Source of the DNA: Powellomyces hirtus
Taxonomy: Eukaryota > Chytridiomycota > Chytridiomycetes > Spizellomycetales > Powellomycetaceae
Direction of reading: 5' to 3'
Length of the DNA: 64,000 nt
NCBI GenBank assembly: GCA_025526995.1
Contig: JAHLKG010000002.1
Location: 1,922,001-1,986,000 of the forward strand
Positions 55,512 through 64,000 of this stretch are shown piece after piece. The translations under genes were made by a program, and so were the position numbers. The notes under the pieces were generated by a model. It saw nothing but the letters and a program-made list of their open reading frames with translations, was not told where the DNA came from and did not search any database. How positions within the stretch are numbered: position 1 is the stretch's first letter; each line of letters starts with the position of its first letter.

Positions 55512-58500
55512 TCAATGCCCCCGCAGCAGGAGACACGGGTGAAACTGCCAGGTGGGACCCGACAGTCGTACCTGCAAAGGAAAAGCTGAGATGAACCGCG
55601 CATCGTGAAGCACCCTGGCGCACATAACTGAGTGTCTGAATGTTTTTGTTTGCATAGCAGCTCAACCCCGACCGACAGCCGAACCCGGACGCTTCGTACC
55701 AGCCGCTCCGCGACAAGCATCGAGCTACCCGAATCCGCAAAAGCGTCGGAAGCGGGAGGGAAAAAAGCCAAGACTGTGCGTTCGCGATGCGCGCTCCTGT
55801 CAGAGGATATCGTAGTACCGGTGGAAAAACAGAGCACACTGGACGAACATGAAGAGGAAGCAGATGACGAAGAAAGCATCATGCCGCTACGGAAACGGTT
55901 GCGGTCCAGTCTATCTGGGTCAACATTACCGGTGCACCCTGTGAAGAACGACGCTAAGAAGACCAAATCGGAGAAGAATAACTCTTTTGCTACCCGGAAG
56001 GTTGAGGTTGTTTCTCCAGTAGCTGCGGCTGATGCTGCGGATCCGTCCGACTCGTCTTCCCGGTCCCAGATCCGCAATTTTTTCCAGTCCGCGCTCCCGG
56101 CGCTGTTCGAAGACCCCATCAGCTCCGCCAACGACAAGCGCAGCAAACACCCCAACCTCGGCACCTGTCTTTTAGAACACAACCTCGTCCAACTACTGGA
56201 CGCCGGCGGAATACCTGCATCAGGGAGACGACCCACCATGAGATCAACAAAAACTCGTAAATTGGACGACCTCCCCACCGCGCTCCAAGAATGGCTCTCG
56301 CCCCCTTCCAATCATACCGCAGCCCGAAAGGTCCGCACGGCCGCAAAACGTCAGAAACCGCCGCAGCCGCCTCGCCCGCCTCGCCCACCGGGTGCCTACG
56401 CCCGCGACGCTGAGAAACGGTGGGCCGGGCCGCCGCTGTTGGAAGAACTATACACGAAAAAAACGTATCTGTGTGCAGGTCTATATTCCAGCGCCTACAA
56501 AACCGCCATGCCTTCTCAATCCACCTCTACCAACTCCACCTCTACCACAAAAGCGCCCGTGCTGCCTCTACCTATGTATTACGGCCTCACCCTTCTATCT
56601 ACCCAAGTCGACTTTACTCTCCCCTTTGACCTCTTCACCTACGCCAACCTCGCCCCGGGCGGCGTCCAGGCCGTCTACGCCCAGAACCCGCAAAAACCGC
56701 CTTCGCATTTCCAGAAAATCAGCAAGAATATCTTTGTGGACCGCAGACCCGCGAAATGCAAGGAAACGGCTGTCTGTCATTGTGAGATACCCGCCGATGG
56801 AAGCTCTGCGTGTATAGAGAATTGCCTCAACCGCTGTATGATGATTGAGTGCAACCCAGAGACCTGCCCGGCAGCGGAAAAGTGCGCGAACCAGAGGTTC
56901 AGGAATAGAGAGTCGGTGGATGGGATACAGGTTGTTTGGGTAAGCCATCGCACACAAATGCGAGCCGCATTTGTGTTCTCGCCTCCATCCTCGTTGAGTC
57001 ATCTTTAGACATCCAACGATACTAATCATCGTTTCCCCCCTCTCGCGACTGTTCCCCTCTTGCCACAGACATCAGGCCGCGGCTACGGCCTCCGTTCCAC
57101 GACCCGCATACCTCCTAGCACGCTCGTTCTCGAATACCGCGGCGAAATCATTTCCCAGGAGACTTGTCTGGACCGCATGCACGACATGTACGCCAACCTC
57201 GAAAACTACTACTTTCTCAACTATGCCCGTGGCGAAGTCATTGACGCCTGCCGCAAAGGCACCGACGCGCGGTTTGTCAACCACTCGTGCGAACCCAACT
57301 GCCATATCGAGAAATGGATGGTGGATGGAGAGTTCGCCGTCGGATTGTTTGCGACGAAAACGATCGAGCCGGGACAGGAATTAACGTATGATTATCGCTT
57401 CGAGTCGTTTGGACCCATGCAGCGTTGCCTGTGTGGCGCGGAAACATGTCGTGGATTTATTGGGGTGAATAAGAAAGTGGAGGTTCAGAAACCCGCCGTC
57501 CCTCCCTCAACGCTTCGTAACGGGCGCAAATCCAAACGGAAAGGAAATGCACCGACCCGCAAGACGCGCACAGCAACAACGCAACCTCCATCAGCTCCAA
57601 TTCTGCCATCCTCACTACCATCCTACTGTGCTTCCCCGCCGTCCGAGTCCCCATCCTCGTCTGCTGCCTCATCCCCCGCACGAAGCACCGCTACCCCCAG
57701 TCAACCTCACCCCCAGCAGCAGAACCTATCAATGGTGCAGGAACAGCAACAATCTCAGAGAAAAACCCACAAAGGCCGCCCTTACGTTCTCGAACGCGAG
57801 TTTTGGCTCGCCAAACACCGCCAGCAGACTTTGCTCGCCTCTTACAAGAATGTTGTGAAAAATAGGCAATTGTACTCGACCATGCGCATGTTTCTGGTCA
57901 GGTGTGTCCTGAAGGGCGCGGTGGGCCTCGTGCCTTCGTCACTCGCTCGTCGCATGACCGTGACGATACCATCGACACCAACGCAACTCGTAGTAGAGCG
58001 ACCCACCGAATCGTTATCACCCGCGGCGCTCCGATTGCGGGTTACGCGGCGTAAACGCACCCTCGATGATCTGGTTTCGGATTTGTGGACGCGGGCGGCG
58101 TGCGCGGACCCCAGATGGTCGTCGGTGCCCGACACGGCTGAGGACACGGAGGAAGAAGACGGACAAGCTGAAGAAGAGGAGGAGGATGTATGCCGAGAAG
58201 AAACGAATGAGATTGAGATCATTGGTCTGGGAGCGGCAGAGGTTGGAACGAGTGATGCAGGAGCAGAGGATGAGCTCGTGGATATGCCACCACCCCAGAC
58301 GCCAGCGAGAACGGAAGCGGAGGGGGGTCCGAGCAAAAACGAGGGCAGAGTTACCCGCGCATCGGCTCGGAGAAAGAGCGGAGAATGCGATCGTGACACG
58401 CAGAAAGTGGGAGAAAGGAAGCTTGCACCGCGATGTAAACGTGGTGCTCCCACTACGGCTACGACATCACCCACCGACCCGCCCCTATCGGATGACCATG

Positions 58501-59399
58501 ATGGGGGAGAGAGTGATGAGAATCAGCGACGGGCTCCTTCTCGTCCTCATCGGCAATCGACGGTTGCTCATACGTATTCTTCCGCGCTGCATTGGACCAG
58601 GAGTGCCGCCAGCGCGCCCTCCCTTATCCCTGGCTCCCCCGAGGCCGCTGGCGCTGCTCCAGCCACGAAACCGCCTACTCGCGCGCGACAACAACAGCAA
58701 GAAGGCCCGAAACACGAGGCGGGAGGGGTGGGGACAATGGAGGTGGAACCTCGGCGTACGTCGAGCCGCTTCAGTCATGTCGCCAAGCGGGTTGAAGAGA
58801 TGGACGCGCGTCCCAGCAGCGGCAGGGGCAGGAGCGGCATGGGTGCGAGTGTTGCGTTGAGATCGGGGATGGCGCCTATCAAAACGAATAACAGTAACAC
58901 TGGGGAGAAGACAAGAAAGCCTACCAATACCACCCCCCATACCGGCGAATTACCGACAGGATCCCACCAAAACAAGACGGTGACCACCATCCTCCGACAT
59001 ACCACCACCACTACGACCACCACCCACATTACCACGACCACGGGCCAAGACGACCACCGCGACGCGAGACATACGCGCAGCCGTACGGCGGGCCAGGCTG
59101 GTGCCAACACAAAGCTGGGCAGTCGTAAACGTGGACGCGACGAGCACGTGCACGAGGACGAAGAAGAAGAAGAAGAACAGAATGAGAGTGCGGGGCGAGG
59201 TGGTGCGGACAAACGGGCGGTGAATGGGAAGCCGAGCACGAAGAAGGGCCAACATGCGGGGAAGCAGGAACAGCACCCGTACCCGCACCCGCCCGATCCT
59301 ACCACCACCCACCCGACGACCCTGACGACGACCACCACCAGGAAACGAAAAGCCCTCGCGCAATTGGAGCAGCCTGCGCGACCGTCCCGCCTGCGATGA
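55512..59399 (+). CDS. ASH1-like SET-domain histone lysine methyltransferase (probable H3K36)
   Basis: Exons about 55661-56939 and 57069-59399 (donor GTAAGC, acceptor CCACAG, phase 0). The 5' end is uncertain: 55661 follows an acceptor-like TTTGCATAGCAG, and the ATG at 55512 is a candidate upstream exon whose phase does not fit cleanly. Order of domains: ~430-residue basic/disordered N-terminus; AWS with KCKETAVCHCEIPADG, CIENCLNRCMMIECNPETCP and KCANQRF; SET with GRGYGLRS, LVLEYRGEII, ARFVNHSCEPNCHIEKW and GQELTYDYRFESFGP; post-SET CLCGAETCRGFIG; then a ~630-residue charged tail. The AWS wording and SFGPMQ step before post-SET resemble ASH1 more than SET2, and no WW or SRI domain is seen. 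Catalytic NHSC and ELTYDY motifs are intact. Confidence 0.88.
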
Positions 59400-60068
59400 T
59401 GAAACAACGACCCGCGAACCGCAACCGCTGCACCCCGACGAGCGCAAATGCAAAATGACAGGACCCAACCCCCCGCGCCGTCGTCCATGCGCAACCGACC
59501 ACCACCCGCTACCACCCCCCCGCCCCCCACCCGGCCCCCATTGTGCGCTGCTGAAATTGTGAACCTCTGCGAATGAGATGCATGAATCCCCCTGCCTTTT
59601 TTTCTTTTTCTTTCTTTTTCCTTTTGTTGCTCTCGCTCTTGCCGTGCCCCCCGTCCCTCATGGTGCGCGATATAACAAGGCTATAGAGCGGCAAAAGCGC
59701 ACGAAAAAAAAAAGAAACCCCACGTACATCATACCCTCTCGCCCCGCCCTCACCCGCCTCCGCTCCGCACCGCCGCCGCGGCGTTGGTGTGGAAAGCAAA
59801 GCGGCGGGAATGCCAATGGCGCCGGCGGATTGTGGTATATAAATATATATATATAAACCAGCTTGTTCTCTTGTTGGAATAAATGTACAAAAAAAAAAAA
59901 CCCCCCTCCCCCCCCCAAATCATGGGTTGTTGTGTGATGGTACGAATTTGGGTTTTTTTGGTATATCATCTGATTCGGAATGTGACAATCCAGGGAAGGG
60001 GAAAGAAAGAATAAAAGTAGATCATAGAATGATTTGTGTAGGAAAAAGAATGAAACAGAAAAATAAAG
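59400..60068. other. 3' region of the ASH1-like gene
   Basis: C/T-rich, with an A-run then a C-run at 59889-59916 and a TATATA stretch near 59843-59854. No gene seen. Confidence 0.5.
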
Positions 60069-60151
60069 TGACGAGAGTGGGATTTGAACCCACGCCTCCG
60101 GAGAGATCAGGGCCTTAACCTGACGCCTTAGACCAACTCGGCCATCTCGCC
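60069..60151 (-). tRNA. tRNA-Leu (AAG), copy 4
   Basis: Same 83-nt sequence as copy 1, minus strand; TTTATTTTT on its 3' side. Confidence 0.97.
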
Positions 60152-60245
60152 TCGCACAACGACGGTGTGAGCCGCAAAATAGTGATTCTTAGTATTTGTC
60201 CCGACCGACCCTGAGCGACCAAGCAGCGAAAGAACACAACTGTCA

Positions 60246-63200
60246 ATGTCAATATCACCTGCGGGCGCAAAAACAACTCCGCTCCCCGCAAAGCCGCAGC
60301 GCACAGACGTGAGATCGCCAAGCCGTGGACCAGCTGTGACTCATATGTGGAATCCGTCAGACCTGACTCCATGCCTATTCGGGAAAAGCAAGTACACAGC
60401 CACCCATGTGCGCGTAAGGTCCCTGACTTTGGCCGCAGACAAGCTCGCGCACGGAATCACCGCCTTCTTCCGCCCACATCTCGCTGAGCAGCTGCCTCGC
60501 ATTGCCAACGTGCAGATGAGGCACGAGTACATTCCGGATCCGCAAGTGACACAGCGTCGTCTTCTGGCGCGAATCGTAGCCGCGGCTAACTGGAACAAAG
60601 GGACCACAACTAAATGCTCCAGGAGCGAGACACCGTACTTCTGTGATTGAGTGTTGCAGGAGAACGGTGGACGGCCCACAAGGCGACCTGTACCCCAGCA
60701 AAGACAATACACGGCTTCCTCGGCCATCATGCAGGCGACTCAGCAATCACTGTTGGCCCTGCTCGCCCCTGAACATCAGGATTCACATGTTGAACAAGTC
60801 TTCACTCATCCGCAATTTCATACGTGCTTGAGGGACCCGGTATTTCGCAAGTGCGTCAACGAGTCTCTGCTCAAGACGTCCACGCCTACACACACAATGC
60901 TGCGAATCATGTCCTTCTACGTCTTACACGGACAACCGGTGTCGGTTTTCAAGAAGAGGTGTTTAATGAAATTCCTCCAACACGCAGCCGCGGGTGCAGC
61001 GGACTTGCGTGCCCGTCTTGGGATACATTCGAAGAGCGATACAGGCTTCACTCCCCTGGAGTTGGCCGTGCAGTTGCTGAACCAACACGTCGGTGAAGTG
61101 CCTTCACCGAGCGGTGGCGTGTTGACTGTTGCAGGGCTATGGAAGTATCTGCGGGATACAAATCAGTTTACGACTCCGATTCACTCATTTTTTGAGATCA
61201 TCGACCTGTTGGTCCAGTACGGCGGGAGACATCCGCAGGTGACGCCGGAGGTACACGCACGCAGGGGAGCACCACCTAGCGACGCTCTCGAACGCGCTTA
61301 CGCCCTCATTCCGCAGGCATATTGGCGCCGCAGAGAAGAACTTCAGGCCGGAGTGGTGGTGGATAAGTTGGATCTTCCTCACGCCCAATGCGAAGCTGAG
61401 CTGATGCATTTGCACAACCTGCTGGAATTCCTCACGGAATGGCATCTTCCCTATCTACCCTTCGATCCGCAGGTAATCTCACCCGACCCCCAGACGCAAC
61501 CGTTTCTGCAAATTGTTGCTTCCGAAACGATGAGTACTTTCCTTCGTCACGTGTCCCGCTCCATTCAGAGGTGGCCGTCTTGGCTTCGCGCCAAGTATCA
61601 TCCCTTCTTTGAATTGAGCAGCGCTGCTCGCAGCAATATGGCGGGAGAGAAGTGGGAATACATTCAGTTGTACGAATCGGTCGTCCCGCCCTTCGGTGAG
61701 CATCCAGACCACGCTCCGGAAGTGGCCTTGGTGAAATGTAGGGACGTAGATATCGTGACGGTGCGTACCCTTCATCAGCAGCGATGCGAAATCGATAGCC
61801 TTTGGGTATACACCCGTGAGCGTGTTCTTGCGGAGTTCAAAGACTTCCAGCTGCTGCTCCGATTTATGCTGGCTCACGGGCCAGAGGATTGGAAGGAAGG
61901 AGTCACACCTTCTCCCCCATCCGTCGACCATGGCAAACGCTGGCGTCAGCTGCGTGCGACGGGACAGCAGCATCTCCTTGATGCCTTCGCTGACACAAAT
62001 CGACCGGAATCGGATCGTCGTGCTCGGCTGGAGTTCGTCCCTACTAATCCTCAGTGGAAAGCTCGCCTTCCATGCCTGTACCTGCTGGTGATGCATTTCG
62101 CGGAGAATGAGACGCTTGCGCAGATGATTGCACTCAGTTGCATCGAGTGGGCGAAGGACGATGTGGTCTACATGCCCGGAGCAAATGAGTCGTCGGCACA
62201 GGTCGATCATCGATTAGACGAGCTGCAGCAGGAAGGCATACCCACCGAGTTGTTGCAGCTGCGGTCTCTCTCGACGGCCGCGGCGGCGAACATGTCGTTA
62301 CTGACCAGCCGCGTGAGCCTGCTGCGTCGCTATCAGATGCTCGGCGAGCTCAGCAAGAAGTTGTCGCCTCATCTGGTGCAACTCCCTGAAGCTGTTCGCT
62401 TTCGCAGCTGGCTGATGAATCTCCGCAATTTGCGCGACTTCACGACCAAGCCAATCCGATCGGGCAACATTGCTACGATCCGAGCGCTCCTGCTCCAACC
62501 GGATGCAGAGAGACACGAGCTCTTGGAGCAGTCCTTTGCCGAGCTGAGAGAAGTCATGTCCATGCTGTGGAAGCTGGTGTATCTGCGCCGAACCGCCCCA
62601 ACCGGGATTCCCATCAGCTGCGCAACGGACCAGCACCAGCACCTGGATGAAGCTTTGTGGATGGACCAAGTCGAGAAATTTTATGCCTCCTCTTCTGTGC
62701 CCCGTTCCTCTCTGCTGGCTTCATCTGATCAGCCGGGAGTGGAATCTGTGCTTAAACTGCTTACCGTTCCCGCGGGCTCGAGTCTTAAGCTGAAGGATGC
62801 AAAGTCTGCCTGGAAAGATGCGTTTGCCGGGGATCCGGCGGTCCTTACTGATTCAAAGTGGAAATGGCGGACCTTTTTACCGGCTGCAGAACCGGCTGCC
62901 TCCCAACCCCTGGTCGCCGCTCATGAATTCGTGCAGAACATGCAGCAACGCTCTGCGTCGCATCCAGCACTGCGTCAGCTGATGGCGGAGTTCGATTCTC
63001 GAGCGGACACGGACCCGGCCTCCGCTGAGGTGCTGTTGCGGTACATTCTGGATTGCGGTAACGCCATCAGCGCTCTGCTGGTGGAGGAGAAGATCTTGCC
63101 CGCTGCAGATCTGTGCCAACAGCCCGCTGGATCCAACTACCCTGATGGCTGGAATGTCCGCGTCGCGCAAGGCGCTGCTATCCGGTGCATCGCGCATAAT

Positions 63201-63611
63201 CTCCCTTTCTCACACACCTTGGACTTCTGCTTTGCGCAGTGCATGCAGGCGCTCCACGAAGTGGTCAAGGGCACCAACAAGGATCTGGAGGAGTGGCGCG
63301 CAAGCTTAAAGCATGTGCCGGAACACCAGGCCATCTTCGAAAAACTGGCGGAGGCGTACAACGACCCATACTTGAATTGGCGCGGTCAGCGTTTGTGGGT
63401 GGATCACGGCGACGCCACTCTCGACGCAATCCTCACGCCGCTCCGATCAGTGGTCACCTATCACGACGAGAACATCTTTTTAGTCGTCTGGACGATGTGC
63501 AGTGACATCCTTCCTCTCATCAAGCAGCTGCAATCTTTCCAGCCCGTTAGTGCTGCTTCAACAGCATCCTCGTCAGGTCCTGCACCAAGCGCAGTAGCTG
63601 CGCTTCAATGA
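60246..63611 (+). CDS. Large unrecognised, mostly helical protein
   Basis: Proposed exons 60246-60545 and 60660-63611, 1083 residues. The two parts are in the same frame and are separated only by one TGA at 60648-60650, explained by an intron with donor GTGACA, an internal CTAAC and acceptor TTGCAG at 60659; a nearer donor (GTAGCC at about 60574) is also phase-correct. The protein has no signal peptide or transmembrane run, is rich in Leu, Ala, Arg and Trp and alternates short charged helices, for example FRKCVNESLLKTSTPTHTML, GFTPLELAVQLLNQHVGE, WEYIQLYESVVPPFGEHP and RSWLMNLRNLRDFTTKPIRS. I recognise no domain. The Ser/Ala-rich end follows ILPLIKQLQSFQ. Codon choice (G/C at third position) matches neighbouring host genes, so a host gene rather than transposon is favoured. 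It starts 95 bp from tRNA-Leu copy 4, divergently. Confidence 0.7.
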
Positions 63612-63800
63612 GCTCGAGCTCGAGCACTTCTCCTGTTCCGTGATCGCCGCTGCATTTTTTACATATTAGATCCGAAAAACACCTCAGTCGCTGATCTTTT
63701 CACATATTTATTACAAGCAAGTTGGAGAAGGCGGGTCACTCAAATTTGTCCATGTAGCAGATGGATATATTAGAATGATAGTATAAATAAATGGATATGT
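63612..63800. other. 3' flank of the large unrecognised gene
   Basis: No gene; AT-rich, with a TATAAATAAATGG stretch near 63782. Confidence 0.5.
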
Positions 63801-64000
63801 GGGTGAGACCGCAGAGGCACAGCAAAGACGCAGCAGCCAGACACCGCGCGCCCAAAATGAATGAACAGTGATAGCGAAATGAGATAGTAAAGAAAAAAAA
63901 AAAAGATGTGATGATATTAAGATAATATTATGGGTAAAAATGAATGTGGGGGGTGAGTTCGCAGAGGCACAGCGAAAGACGCCGCAGCCAGACTTCCGCT
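63801..64000. repeat. Direct repeat pair of ~50 bp, period 150 bp
   Basis: gggtgagaccgcagaggcac with its continuation (63801-63848) recurs as gggtgagttcgcagaggcac with its continuation at 63951-64000. The window ends inside or just after the second unit, so a longer array may continue to the right. Confidence 0.75.

Noticed and set aside
55379..56311. 310-codon minus frame
   Set aside because: Antisense of the disordered N-terminal part of the ASH1-like gene; no domain and no better splice support.

Overview
This is nuclear DNA of a fungus, most likely an early-diverging filamentous or zoosporic (chytrid-like) lineage. Genes carry short introns (about 60-110 bp) with GTAAGT-like donors, CTAAC-like branch points and YAG acceptors. 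The gene set fits fungi: a GATA factor with an 18-residue zinc loop, an NDT80/PhoG-domain regulator, a tristetraprolin-type CCCH protein, RIC8, TRM112 and an ASH1-like SET methyltransferase. The exact clade is not decided by the sequence.

Layout. 1-2.2 kb: a broken Ty3/gypsy chromointegrase fragment with ~200/120-bp tandem repeats, ending inside a four-exon RING-like gene. 2.9-5.0 kb: a Ty3 gag+LTR remnant (minus) and the 3' end of a Ty1/copia element (plus). 5-7.3 kb: AT-rich decayed sequence. 7.3-16.6 kb: gene-rich (RIC8, GATA factor, TRM112, a Gln/His-rich orphan). 16.6-19.3 kb: gene-poor, with a possible GST remnant. 19.3-36.4 kb: a dense retroelement island with at least eight copies or pieces of one ~360-bp copia LTR, a copia element whose RT/RNase H segment is replaced by two unrecognised ORFs (X1, X2), a second near-identical copy of that replacement block, a solo Ty3 LTR with target duplication, a Ty3 integrase plus LTR, and a frame-shifted Tc1/mariner transposase. 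36.9-64 kb: gene-rich again (DUF4336 protein, TTP-like RNA-binding protein, DUF423/TMEM256 protein, NDT80-like factor, citrate synthase, ASH1-like methyltransferase, a large unrecognised helical protein) with four identical tRNA-Leu(AAG) genes in alternating orientation.

How the genes relate. No operon-like or pathway cluster is visible; the genes are independent housekeeping and regulatory loci. Transcription and chromatin control (GATA, NDT80-like, ASH1-like), mRNA decay (TTP-like), G-protein signalling (RIC8), tRNA/rRNA/eRF1 methylation (TRM112) and acetyl-CoA metabolism (citrate synthase) are represented. The citrate synthase is of the bacterial/plant-glyoxysomal type and has a textbook PTS2 signal at its N-terminus, which points to a peroxisomal glyoxylate-cycle role.

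Best candidates for something new: the X1-X2 block that sits where copia RT/RNase H should be, is present twice, and shows a gene-conversion-like identity tract; the anticodon-arm tRNA(iMet) primer site of the same copia family; and the large unrecognised protein at the right end. Exon joins were made by eye from splice signals and reading phase and have not been tested against transcripts.
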